Positions 19,376 through 30,617 of a stretch of DNA of 52,503 nucleotides are shown one piece after another. Source of the DNA: Rhizoclosmatium globosum (lineage: Eukaryota > Chytridiomycota > Chytridiomycetes > Chytridiales > Chytriomycetaceae). The notes under the pieces are model-generated. The model saw only the letters and a program-made list of their open reading frames with translations. It was not told the origin of the DNA and made no database searches. Both the position numbers and the translations under genes were made by a program. Each line of letters begins with the position of its first letter. Position 1 is the first letter of the stretch. The stretch is taken from positions 1-52,503 of the forward strand of contig MCGO01000246.1 in NCBI GenBank assembly GCA_002104985.1, written 5' to 3'.

Positions 19376-22300
19376 TTAAGCAGAAGCAGCAAGAGCTTGC
19401 TGAGACAACTTCTGAGACAAAGTAATCTTGTCACCAAGAGACAACGCAATACCCTGAGTCTTACTACGGATACGAATGTGACCAGTAATTGCACTGCTAC
19501 CTTGTTGTTGCATCTCCAAACAAATGTTGGCCAACGCATCTTCTCCAAAGATACTGCGAGCGTACAAATTGGCAGCCAAGAATCCACAGTCACCAGAGAG
19601 CGCGTGCTCAGGAGTGAGACAACTCATATTGGTGGACTTCATGATGTGCTTCAAGTACTCGTGGAGGTCGGTAATATTGGTGTTTACGTTCACCTTGTTC
19701 TCCCACTCAAACTCGGTCCACATGGCACGGAACTGAGTCTCAGTGCAGGTTGCTGGCTTGATGTAGTCCATGATGTCCAAGTGAATATCATTCAAAATGA
19801 CACAGTTAACATCAACAGCGGATGGACCGTCGTACACAATGTTTCCAAAGATGATTCCAGTCTCAGTGGAAGAAACCTTAATGTTCGCCTTGATGGAGTG
19901 GAATCCATGTGGGGCAATTGTCTGCGGAGTTGGTCTTTCGACGAGCTTCAAATCTCCCATAGTGTTGAATTCGAGAGTCAAGTTTTGAAGAGTTTCGTTG
20001 GTCTGGTTGACAATCAAAATATCCAAGAGAATATCGTACTGATGGATGGTGACATAGGCTTCAGCATAGACTGGGTCAGAGAAACCAGTAAGCTGGACGA
20101 CGCGGTTCAACTTGGAAGCGAAGTCTTCGACCTGATCCTGTCCGTAGCCTTGGTGATATCCATGTCGTACTACAGATAAGAAGGCATAAGCTTGGTTAAT
20201 TGCAAAAAACAACCACTCACAGCTTCAGACAAATCAACTCCACCCTTCTTTCCCTTCAACTGTCTAAACACAATCAAATCATCAGCCTGACTGGAAATAA
20301 CCTTCTTGCTCCTTCTTTCCGGTCTTCTTCTCAGAAGAGTGAATCAACTGAGTAAATGCCTTTCTTGTGTCTTCCAAGAAGACCTTGTTCAAGGTCTCTC
20401 CATATACTCCAGACAAAACACGGAGACAGTTGTTGATGCGCTCGTTGGAGTCTTCGTCGATTGGAGCGACAACAAACTCGGACTTTCCAACACGAATGAT
20501 GGAAGTCATAATTAACATCGCCTCAGAACGAAGGGCATTGACCTTGGGGTTTCCGTGAGGAGCCAACTTAGCGTAACGCAAAGCCATCTTGGTCAAAGCG
20601 GCAGCGAGGGAAGTTGCGACAAAGTAGTCTCCACCAAGAATCAAGGCTCGGAGTGGTGGCTTGTTGCTTGCCTTGATGGCTTCCAACTTGGATTGGCCAA
20701 CAGCAGAGAAAGCAGATTCCGTCGCATAAGTTCCATCGGCCAAAATTCTACGTTGGGCAGCTGGAGCAGAAAGGGTTGGAGTGGATTTGACTTCCTGCTC
20801 GACTGGCTGATCAGGATTCAACTGTTCCTCCAAAAGACGCTGCTCAGAAGCCAAGATAGGGACTTCACCCAAAGTCTCACGAATAACTCTCAAGGAGTTT
20901 TCGATGGCTGTTGAAATGTAAGTTGATTTGAACGAAACAATTCCTGACGAACTTACAAGGAGCATCAAGAGTGTACTCTCCCATAATCCAAAGTGCTCCA
21001 CGGTAAACTCTTCCAGTCTTCATGTCCTTGAAGGAGTCAATCAACTGGTCAATGATACCTGAACGAAGTTGAGGGAACTTTTCCATAACCTCACTGAAAT
21101 TGATATTAGGGAGTTTGATTGCATAATTTAACTCACCGAACGAAAGCAACGACATCAACTGCAGATGCACCGCCAGATTCACCAAGGAACTCCATCAAAA
21201 CGTGAACGACAGAGGCAGCAACTTCAGAGAACTTGATTGCACAACCGTGAATGGCGTGAACCAAAAGTTGCTTGTATTCATTGTTCTAGTACACTGTCAG
21301 TTTTATCCTCACAAATATTAGGAACACGCACCTTCTCGTACTCGCCATCCTGAGTCTTCATCAACTCCTTCTTCAAGAACTGCACAACTTCGTCCACGTT
21401 TCTGCTGGAAGTCATTTCCATCGCAATTCCAAGACACTTCTTACGAACATCAATGTCGGGGCTGTTCAAAACACGCAAAATGTCCATGACGAGGTCATCC
21501 AAAATACGGTCGTGCTTCTCGCGGAGCTCAGTGAGACGGTCAAGAACAATCAACTTGACGTTGTTGTCGGAGACTTTGACAATGAGCTCAATGTAACAAG
21601 AAGCAGCGGCTTTGACAGCAGCAGAGTGGGAAGTAAGGAACATCAAAGTGTTTGCGGCTTCGTACTTCACAGCTGGTGCAGAAGATTGCAACAAGAGAAG
21701 ACACATTGAATGTACTTGGCCTAAGTATATCTTTAGCGATAGCCGACTAAATTCAACAAATGTTTACCTTGTCAGCAGTTGGGCTTCGGCAATCCTTGCG
21801 AATGAGCTCAATGACAGCTTGCTGCAAAATCTCGTCAAACTTGTCAACCGCATTGTACTGGGAAGCAAGGTATTCGACAGCAAGAGACTGCTTGGTATTC
21901 ATGAGCATGACGAAAGCATTACGCTTACAGTTAGGATCCACTTCCTAGAGTAATAAACACAACGTCAATTTCACTCAAATTTAGATAATATTTCCTCACC
22001 GCCTGAATGTAGTTGTAGATCAATTCAGGAGCATCAGGAATCAAATGCTCAAAGTTCTTGTACATGCTGTAAATGGCCAAGATGGCGTTCTTACGAACGT
22101 AGGAATGTCTGTGCTCAAGACAGCTCTGACAGGTGGGACACATGGCTCCAACAACTCGTCCTCCATAAACTTGCTCAACAAACGAAGAGTGTTTCCACGA
22201 ATGTATTCGTTAGGGTGCTGCAAGTCGTTTCTGAGGGCGTGACTGTGTTGTGAGGGGGACAATTTAGAAGAGTGGTTTGACACGTTGGCAGTTGGTGCTC

Positions 22301-22811
22301 AGAGAGAAATCTCGCAGCAAGACAACACATCATTAAGCAAGGAGAAGCTATCTACATACCACATGAGACGCATTTCAGGCTTCAACTTGCCATCGGCTCC
22401 AAGACTGTCCAAAGAGTGTAAATTCCCAAACCCCCAACAATCACCACGCCCACACAGACGCACCGTGGACAGATCTCCCAGTAAACCAACAAGAGTTTCT
22501 TGAGGGTCTTGCTCTTTGAAGGAAGAACGAAACGGATCACATGCATCAGAACAGATGGAAGGGGGTCTCCGTTCATCATGATACGCAGGATGCGCTTCAT
22601 AGTGTCGACTTTGGTCTCGTCATTTCCCTTTTCGAGTTGGTTGCGAAGGTCTTGGGCGGTTGGAACGTCCTTGTCGTCTAAATAATAAAAACGAAGAAGG
22701 GTCAGGGCGGATTCGTAGCGGCAGTTGAGCTTATGCGGATGCAGCAGTGGTTTGCCTTTGAAGGGCAAACATGTTCAACTTACCGTCTGGGGCAACGATG
22801 GAGAAGTCCAT
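19376..22811 (-). CDS. SEC26: Coatomer subunit beta (beta-COP), with four apparent single-base frame breaks
   Basis: COPI coat subunit for Golgi-to-ER vesicle traffic. Exons are 22784-22811, 22464-22677, 22360-22404, 22000-22242, 21768-21944, 21332-21720, 21137-21285, 20957-21093, 20221-20907 and 19376-20169. Hallmarks are the N-terminal HEAT-like adaptin region ([38 protein letters not shown]) and the C-terminal appendage ([39 protein letters not shown], [11 protein letters not shown]). Frame changes occur without room for an intron near 22135-22137, 21690-21697, 20300-20309 and 20130-20146. With these allowed for, the length would be about 954 residues, normal for the family. Conservation on both sides of each break argues for assembly errors over decay, since the protein is usually essential. 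Confidence 0.93.
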
Positions 22812-22933
22812 TTGAATGTTGGTTTTGTTGGGCAGGCAAATGTGTTTTTTCACTTCGTCCTTCACACTTCAACCGCTACAGAGTGACCTTACACATGACA
22901 GATCCAGCCAGCGATAAACTCTAACGTCTACAT

Positions 22934-25337
22934 CTACAGCTCCATTTTCCCTCCATCTCTCCCATAACCCTTCACCACAGCACCACCTTCCTTTCCCACT
23001 GCTTTCTCAACCGCCACCAAGATATCACTACCACATATCATTTCTTTTGCAACAAACATCCAAAATGATTGCTGTAATGTAACTACATCGGTGACGCTCT
23101 TTAGTCGTGGTATCCGAGCTGGAATCCAAACACCACAGCATGCTTTCACGTCTCCAAGTCGATATAGTACCAGAGCAAAGTTATGACAAACAGTCAGATT
23201 CTTTGGCGAGAGTTTGAATGCACTTAAAGCATTTTGATGAGCCGCAGAGTATTCCCCAAGTATCCACTGAACAATTGACAAATTCACGTAACACTCCGTC
23301 TAAACCTCGGTACGATTAAAACGGAATCAAATACACATTCGAAAGTTCACTCACCAACAGCTCGCGAACCTTATCTCTATCCTTCAACACCCACAAAACC
23401 AAAACATCAGTCTGAACCTTTTCCCACACCTTCTCAGGAACCTGTGTCCCAACACCTTCTCCCATCCCAGCTTCCAACAAAAAACAACACCGTTGCAGTA
23501 TCTGAACCGCCTCCGAAACACTGAACCCTTCCTCCCCAACATTCACTTCCTCTCCAACAGGACCCCACTCACTCACACCGTCTTCAGCTTCCTTTTCCAA
23601 CGCAAAAACGCGTTTTCCGAAAACTGCACACCGCCCAACGACTATACCCGCAATGAGGTCCCATTCATTCTGTTTCAATAACCGACGCGCGATTGCACGA
23701 GCTTTCCGGCGTTGTTGGGATTTTATGAACGAAAGCATTTGTAAGCGAATGAAGACGCCACTGGGAATGGTTTGCTGAGTAACATCGGATACTGCGAACC
23801 GATGGATATGAGGTAAAAGCTGTCCAAGCATTGCTGCGGATTCGGAGGCAGGAAGATGAGTTGTCAAGTGGATGATTTTGGAGAGTGGGTGTAAGCCGTA
23901 AGGTAGGTCAGGAGAATTGATTGTTTGAACAGATGTAATTATTTTCTAATGTTGTGAATGAGATTAATGAGCCTGCAAGTGTTAGCGGGGGACTCGTACT
24001 TTTACTAGTTCAATTAGAATCTTTCGTTCAGAATCTGTATGGCTGAGGATTCGCAGCAGAGTAGAGGAGTTAGTCAAAGATTCTGTATGCGTTGAGTCTG
24101 CTTGAAGGGCTGCCTGAAAGTAAAGTAATGCGAGATCGTAATTTCGCTGTGTTTGTATGGACGTTAGACTGAAACGTAGTGGTTGAATCAACTCCATCGA
24201 CTTTGAAATAGACAGATTCATCGCTCACTCGCAACAATTACGTCCCATTCTTCGAAATTCCTACAAAGGCTCTCATTCTAAAATAGATGGAACACGAACC
24301 ATTTTCGAGTAACAACATCCAATTAGATTCAAGTAATAAACAGGAACAGCTATGCATTCCTTGACTCCAACCTCCAACAGTTTCCTTGAAGCGTCAAACT
24401 CTTTTCGTCTATATTTAAGGTACCCCAAGACCCAGTAACCATGAATTCCAACTTCAGATTTATCAGCAAGGACTGGTTGAAAGTAGTCAAGGATTGAGGG
24501 CAAATTCCAGTCATTGATATTATTATCCTCTTCAATATTGGACGATTTTAGATACGGATATAAGCGAGCAAGTGTAAGGAGAATTCGATTTACAAGCTGC
24601 ATATGAGGGATATGTTCCATTTCAACTGGTGCAGAGCTGATCACAGTGGAGGATAGTGAGGGTAAAGAATTAAGAATCGCCAGATGATCGCCAATTCTAT
24701 CAAGCACGGAAATAATAGCTGCATGATCTGAGTCTGGGCCTTTCAGAAGGATGACACAGTTTTGCCATAGCAAACGAACACACAATTGCTGAAGAACCAA
24801 GACTGAGCAGGCAGCTTCCTCCTGTCGATACGAGCTGTCAGAGAACACTGCATCAAGCAGCTTGTTTGCGATTGAATTAAACGATTTGGTTGAATTGGTT
24901 TCGTCTGTGGTTGAGTCCATCTCGCACGAATCGCTGCCAGCCGACTGCAGCGAAGCCAGAACAAGGCGCCTCACGCAAACCGACTGATTGATTTCCAAGA
25001 TAGATTAAACGTTAAAGATTCGTTGGCCAAGTCAAACACCAAACCCAAAAACAAACGAACCGCGTCGCCGCCGAGCCGCCGTCGCACGTGCGCCAAAGCA
25101 TCAAATCCGATTTCAGAGTTCAAATTGAATTCGGTGGCGCCGTCGCCGATTCGGTTTCGGAACCCGCCCAGCGACGACGTCACTTTCTCGGTGATGCGGC
25201 CCACACTCGCAAGCCCGTCGCCGCGATTGCACGCACTTGCAATCGCTAACTGAAGCTCCTGTGGTGTTTGTGTAAGCACTTGATTGATGGAACCAACGAC
25301 ATACTTGGAGAGCCTCCTTAAACCACTTTTCGGACAT
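22934..25337 (-). CDS. TPR protein resembling Fanconi anaemia group G protein (FANCG-like)
   Basis: Exons are 25305-25337, 24300-25258, 24000-24146, 23355-23945 and 22934-23299, about 698 residues. Start is MSEKWFKEALQ. The second exon carries one apparent missing base near 24992-24994. TPR-like helices appear in HGYWVLGYLKYRRKEFDASR, then LNLIGCCYSKM joined by splicing to RNYDLALLYFQAALQADS, and later NLSIVQWILGEYSAAHQNAL and HNFALVLYRLGDVKACCGVW. In human FANCG the block after GSCHRKM continues with ALLYL and a Leu-rich helix, and its C-terminus has LLQTLKRLDRRDEATALWW; order and spacing here are similar. FANCG is a scaffold of the Fanconi core complex in crosslink repair. TPR similarity alone can mislead, so the assignment is tentative. 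The exon 2 donor is GTTCGT. Confidence 0.55.
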
Positions 25338-25596
25338 TCCTTTTTCTACTCTCACTGAAAAGGAGTTATTCACAACTATTAAAAACTGACCCAACTCGCC
25401 CTGTTGCACACTTGAGCTACATCAGAAGGTGGCGATCTTTCGAGCTTCTAGATTTGTGGAATCCACTTCCCATAATTAAGCAACAGCCTTTATTCATATT
25501 ATTAATCACAAGATCATTCTGGAGGATTCGTATCAACTGTTACTTTTATGAATCTATCTTTAAATTCTGCAGCTCTCTTTGACAAATATCTGACAA

Positions 25597-26400
25597 TTAT
25601 TCCTCACCGTCAACGCAAGGAAACTCGCTGGAAATACAGGTGAGAGAGCTAGCGAGACCATATATTCCATACAACGTTGACGTCCTGTTCTGGGCGTAAG
25701 TTGAAGTTGGTACCACAAATTTACTGTTGCCAGTTGATCCACAAATTTGACCCTCCTCACATTCGTTCATAACAACAAAACTAAATGACTTCAACAAAGA
25801 TGGGACAAGAGAAAATGCGAAACACGACAAGAACACGCGTCGGGAAGAATTCGAGGGCAACCAGGTTTGACAAACACGTGTAATATTTATGGGTTATTTA
25901 CCTGTCTATCATCAGAAATGAAAGGATCATTCATACAGATCCTTCCAAAGACCAAATCAAAGGCGCCAGTATTAAACAAAATACGCATATTGTTGTCTTG
26001 AAAACTAAGTTCTATTTTCCGAAACCTGCTCGTAAAGTCGTTCGAAAAAGTTCGCGCATCAAGCAACGTATTAATCAAGTTTCGCAACCCATTTCAGGAG
26101 ACGGGACAAGAGAAAATGCGAAACACGACAAGAACACGCGTCGGGAAGAATTCGAGGGCAACCAGGTTTGACAAACACGTGTAATATTTATGGGTTATTT
26201 ACCTGTCTATCATCAGAAATGAAAGGATCATTCATACAGATCCTTCCAAAGACCAAATCAAAGGCGCCAGTATTAAACAAAATACGCATATTGTTGTCTT
26301 GAAAACTAAGTTCTATTTTCCGAAACCTGCTCGTAAAGTCGTTCGAAAAAGTTCGCGCATCAAGCAACGTATTAATCAAGTTTCGCAACCCATTTCAGGA
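25597..26400 (-). pseudogene. PUB-like domain gene disrupted by a tandem duplication
   Basis: The minus-strand exon inside each 301-bp repeat copy (25902 to about 26090, and 26203 to about 26391) reads LRNLINTLLDARTFSNDF, then RFRKIELSFQDNNMRILF and NTGAFDLVFGRI. This matches the PUB domain pattern (Kyr-IrlsN ... GA-e-L), known from peptide N-glycanase and p97-binding proteins. It ends in DDRQ with a gtaaat donor. The acceptor at 25789-25790 would continue with the last exon 25597-25788 (NECEEGQICGSTG ... EFPCVDGEE, stop). Upstream on the same frame an in-frame TGA precedes the exon, and a possible first part (SEILDRIPKEV ... FRDYLPSNDEVLQFE), F-box-like, lies at about 26410-26600. With the duplicated exon and the stop, I cannot build an intact gene. 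Confidence 0.4.
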
Positions 26401-26403
26401 GAC
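25802..26403. repeat. Exact 301-bp tandem duplication
   Basis: Two head-to-tail copies, 25802-26102 and 26103-26403, each starting GGGACAAGAGAAAATGCG and ending ATTTCAGGAGAC. I found no difference between the copies by eye. Each contains the same 66-codon minus-strand frame. Lack of divergence means a very recent duplication or an assembly duplication. Confidence 0.9.
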
Positions 26404-27336
26404 TTCAAATTGTAGCACTTCATCATTTGATGGTAAATAATCTCTGAACCTATTTTTTAGGACCATGGACGGCGAACGTGACGCTCGCGCAACTTTGCGC
26501 GGATCTCGCACGACCTTGGTTCCTATCTTAGCTGCACTTGCCTTACCACCTCTTTTGGGATCCGATCTAGAATCTCAGAACGCGTTTGATGCATGGTTGC
26601 TTGCGATGTAATACCTCTTAGGGACCCTAATAAACGGCAATGTATTATTTATTATCATATGAAACAACAACAAACAAATGAGTGGAGCCGGCTAAATCGC
26701 ACCCGGTAGAGTCTCACCAGCCAACCCATAAGTGAGAGCATCTTCCGCAATCGACAAACAGAGGGTTGCGCGGAATCCATGGCGAACCACTTCATCCTGC
26801 CCGAGGCCCATGAGAGTCTGCCTACTCCTTTTATGATCGGAAATAACCTAACCGCCGACAGGATCCACTCACTACCAAAAGAAAATAATATAAAAGAAAT
26901 AGTGGCAAATATATGAGTTGTCGGCTAAGTCGCACCCAGCAGAGTCTCACCCCTTCCAAAACCCATAAGTGAGAACATCCACTGCAATCGACAACAGAGG
27001 GTTGCGCGGAATCCATGGCGAACCACTTCATCCTGCCCGAGGCCCATGAAAGTCTGCCTACTCCTTTTAGAAACGGAAATAACTTGACCGCCGACAGGAT
27101 TCACTCATAATAAAAAAAGAAAGAAAAAATAAAGGAATACAGGCACTGAGACGACGTGAGAGCGATCATGGTGACTGAGGTGTGACGATCTGGAAGCTAT
27201 GATGTGACGATCTTTGAGACGACTTTGAAGAGAGGTTATTGTGTGAGCAGAAGGAGAGGCCTCCTTCCTCATTTTTCACGTCCTGACAATTCAAAATTGT
27301 AAATCTTCCGATAGAAGAAGAGAGAAATAAAATTTA
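26404..27336. other. Repeat-bearing interval without a clear gene
   Basis: Contains a possible F-box-like minus-strand fragment at about 26410-26600, two diverged direct-repeat units (26681-27108), and at 27180-27215 a short repeated TGTGACGATCT motif. A 49-codon plus-strand frame starts at 26464 but has no recognisable content. The last 100 bp before 27337 are AT-rich leader of the next gene. Confidence 0.5.
26681..27108. repeat. Two imperfect direct repeats of about 190 bp
   Basis: Units lie at about 26681-26873 and 26915-27108, with a period of 236 bp. Both carry GGGTTGCGCGGAATCCATGG and CACTTCATCCTGCCCGAGGC unchanged, while flanks differ by substitutions and small indels (GGCTAAATCGCACCC vs GGCTAAGTCGCACCC). 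The spacer between them is AT-rich. No long open frame is shared. They could be a structured RNA gene pair or a short interspersed element; neither is shown. Confidence 0.75.
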
Positions 27337-29149
27337 ATGAGTTTATCGATTTCCGTCACTGTAGTCACAGTTTCGTCAGCACCACCGTCTGCGGCATCGC
27401 ACGTGGCATCAGCAGTTGAAGAATACGCGGTAACGCAGCGGTTCTTTGGGGCCAGTGTTCTTGTCGAGCAAGCACAAGTTGGGACGATTGGCGAAGTTGT
27501 TCCGTTGCTCACTGTACCGCCAAAGCCGTCGAATCCGTCGAAAGCGGCATCAAAGCCAAGCAGACGAGTCGTCGTTTTGAGCGCCGGATCCGTTGACGCG
27601 ACGCTCTTTCTCTCTGCGATTTTGAAGGCGGTTTCGGCGGCATCGACACCCGAATCCGAGGCCGTGGAGATTGTGCTCGTGGCGGACGCGGCGGTGGCTG
27701 TGGCTGTTGGATCAAAGCAGAACTCGAAGGGCCCGCGCTTGGCTGTTGGGCTTGCTGTTGTTTGTGCGCCGAATGACTTGGCGGCGGCGATGCAGAACTT
27801 GGCCCGAACTCAACTCAGACTGCGAACCTGCAAATTGCACATGGGGGGTGCCTGGACATCGGGTGCTCCGCTGGTTCTCTGGGCACGCAAAATGCTGTCG
27901 GTCAAACACGGTCTGCCAAACATAAACAATCCAGCTGACTCTCTGAATTTGCATTTCGTACGACCACTGCATAAACCAGAGTTAACTGTTAAACGAGGGA
28001 TTGATGATTTGTTGAACTTGGAAGAGGAATGTGATCATCTGGTTCTCTCAGTTTCCGATTCCACTCAGACAATATCGGTACGTCCCTAGCCTGTTCAGAT
28101 ATTATATTTGATTGATTTAATTTGTCTCTAATCTTTATTGTAGGACTTTTTTCAAAGTCTCAACACCCTTACCCTTCTCCTCACCTCTGACAAAGATTCT
28201 CTTGTTCCCACTCACAAACTGTCCCTCACATCATCAGGATTGCTATTATCTTGTCTTCCTTCTCTAAGTTCCACCTCCATCCGAATCTTTCCTTCGTCCA
28301 CTACCACTTCATCCGTTTCAAAACGCGCCAAACTTGAAGATTCAATAGATGCCCAACCAGTGAAAAGTGAAGGAATCGAGCATTATTCCCTGTTGCAGCG
28401 CGTTGGATGGGAACACGATGTTCTGACGTTTTTTGCACCATTCATCTCCCTCTTTCAATCGCCACAACGATCTGACGTCGCTCCAGAAGCCTTTAGCAAA
28501 GTATTACATGTAAGGAAGCCCAAAAAACTAAATACCAATACTCATTTATGACCAACGTCATCCCCAAAAATAGTCATTCCGAATATTATCCACTCTCATA
28601 AAAACCGACAACACAGCATCTTCTCTCTTCCCCGGAACCCCTTTAGAACAAGACCGCACCATCCTCGTCCACCATCTAATCACAAACCTCCTCTCCATCA
28701 CATCCACATCCACTCTCCCCTATGCCCCCGCAATCCACGCAGAAGCAGTCGCTCGTCTCTCCGAATTCGTCGCGGGATTCCAAAACACGACTTGGCGTAT
28801 CTCACGACCTACCGTCAAATCCCTCGACACCCCACTCTCTAAGCTCCCCGTCAAGGAAGGCGCGCATTTAGTCAAAGGCCCAAAAAGAACGGCGATTGAT
28901 CCAAGAATGGTGCCTAGTTACCTTAAAGTACCTCCTGCTGGACCGTTGCCTCCAGTTGCAAAGCGGGACACGTTGTGGGATCGCTATGTGCGGGATCGTG
29001 GAGGCATTGCGAAAGACGCTGCCGGTGCGAAAAAGATTGCGGAAATGGAGAATATTAGAGTTTCTGGAATGAATTTGGAGATTGCGGGTGGGGAGAAGGT
29101 GGGTGGTGGTTTTGGAGGTGGAAAGTTGGTTCCTATGGCATTTGATTGA
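27337..29149 (+). CDS. Unrecognised protein of about 560 residues
   Basis: Exons 27337-28077, 28144-28509 and 28574-29149, all phase 0, with donors gtacgt and gtaagg. Exon 1 is GC-rich and encodes an Ala/Val-rich region that looks folded (RRVVVLSAGSVDATLFLSAI, EIVLVADAAVAVAVG). Exon 2 is Leu/Ser-rich, with RVGWEHDVLTFFAPFISLF. Exon 3 ends with a basic-Pro segment and WDRYVRDRGGIAKDAAGAKK then a Gly-rich tail. There is no signal peptide or convincing membrane span. A helical nuclear or complex subunit is possible. I do not recognise the family. Confidence 0.7.
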
Positions 29150-29241
29150 GGGTGTGATAATGATGACTAGTAAATGTCTATATCTAGCTGTTCGTCCAAA
29201 TGTTGAAGTCAATCACTCATAATGTGGAATATTTTGAAATA

Positions 29242-30551
29242 ATGAGCGACACATCCGCAAATCACTCTCGCGGTAGAGTATGGCTCCTACTTTGGACGAT
29301 TGCTGCTATGTCACTGGTGTTTGTAGGCCTCAAAACAAATCCTGAACCCCGGCGAGTTCAACTTCAAAGCGATATGCATAACTTTGCACTACACTACGAT
29401 CGTGAGCCAAAAACGAACTAAACTTCACAAAAACAGACTAAATATATTATCAGTTTCTATATTATTCTATGTATCAATCCTCATAGTCCTTCAAGTCATG
29501 CTAATATTCATGTCAAACTCAGCTGTTGCAAACATCGAGCGACTCAGAAACTTATCCTTTATCCACCTCTTCGCATATCTACTCCAAAGATCACACATTA
29601 CACCAGAATACTTGAACATAAAAAACGCGATTTATATATCCCCTCTTCACGGAATTACCCAAATTCTCACGCAACTCCCAATCTTCACAATCCTTCACAA
29701 TATCCAATTTAAATCTCAATCAAATCAATCGATCAAGATTATACTCACGAAGCTATTAGTCCTGGGAACCTGTATCACTGCCCAAATCCACATTTTCGCG
29801 TTACACGATCCAGAGGCCCAAGAATCTACTCGACTTATATCGATTGCATCTATAGTAATTCTTCGGCTCGTTGTTCTGTTTAGAACGCGCTCTTTGTCGA
29901 CATTCGATGCCATTAAACTTGAATCTGTTGCAATTGCATGGACTGCACGATACATTTATCTGTTATCCGGAGTGTTTGGATACCAGTTTATCGAATTCGT
30001 AACTATATATGCGGACATCAGTATTGTTGCACTCTTTTTTGGTTACTTGATGGTGTCTATTGTGACCCAAGAAGCGTTTCAAAAGCTCGCACCCAAAAAC
30101 AAAGAGGAATATTCTACGATCGAGAATTTATGGATATATCTGAAGATACATAATCTTGATTCGTTAAAGCAAGAAGTGCCTCCTGTTATGTTGGAATCAA
30201 GTTTGTTGTTGGTTGAAACGGAACTGGACATTGTTTTTGCGAGATCTACTTCAAATATTCAGAAAACCAGGATGCAGATGAAAGGAACTATGTTGCTGAG
30301 TTGTAAGGGACATAAAGCAGACGCTGTTGACTTAGCATTAGGTTTGTCACTGTGTCTTTCTTTTGGAATTATGAATATGCTAATTTTTAGATAGATATGC
30401 TTCACGTTCTGAAAACCGTGCAACTTCCCTGTGGTCATCGATTTCAAGCGTCGTGTTATGTTCACCGAAAACAGGAGGCAGCATTCATGGCAAAGCCTCA
30501 ATCGAAGGAAATGTCGAAGATAGAAATATCTGTCAGATGGCCAAACGATAA
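29242..30551 (+). CDS. Multi-pass membrane protein, unknown
   Basis: Preferred model: exons 29242-29272, 29370-30341 and 30391-30551 (phases 1, 1), 387 residues. After a short basic N-terminus come about six hydrophobic segments: NILSVSILFYVSILIVLQVM, LSFIHLFAYLL, a weak one around ISPLHGITQILTQL, KLLVLGTCITAQIHIFAL, ISIASIVILRLVVLF and YIYLLSGVFGYQF...ISIVALFFGYLMVSIV. A long cytosolic-looking C-terminus follows. An alternative last intron with donor at 30326 would give a different tail containing LPCGHRFQASCYVH and ending at 30594. Which tail is right cannot be settled here. The layout recalls GPCR-like or transporter-like proteins, but no signature residue is present. Confidence 0.55.
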
Positions 30552-30617
30552 AGATACGAGTTCAAAATCTTATTGCCTTTTCCATCAAGAATAAAAAAAT
30601 AAAACCAGACTAACTAT

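Noticed and set aside
19397..20179. 260-codon plus-strand frame
   Set aside because: Opposite the conserved C-terminal appendage of beta-COP; no independent support.
20130..22137. Programmed ribosomal frameshifting in beta-COP
   Set aside because: The shifts are of both signs, the sites share no slippery heptamer, and the gene family does not use recoding elsewhere as far as I know.
26464..26613. 49-codon plus-strand ORF starting MDGERDARATLRGS
   Set aside because: Short, no similarity, overlaps the more interpretable minus-strand F-box-like fragment.
25802..27108. CRISPR-like or transposon interpretation of the repeat region
   Set aside because: Only two copies of each repeat, no spacers of uniform size, no terminal inverted repeats, no transposase or reverse transcriptase frame.
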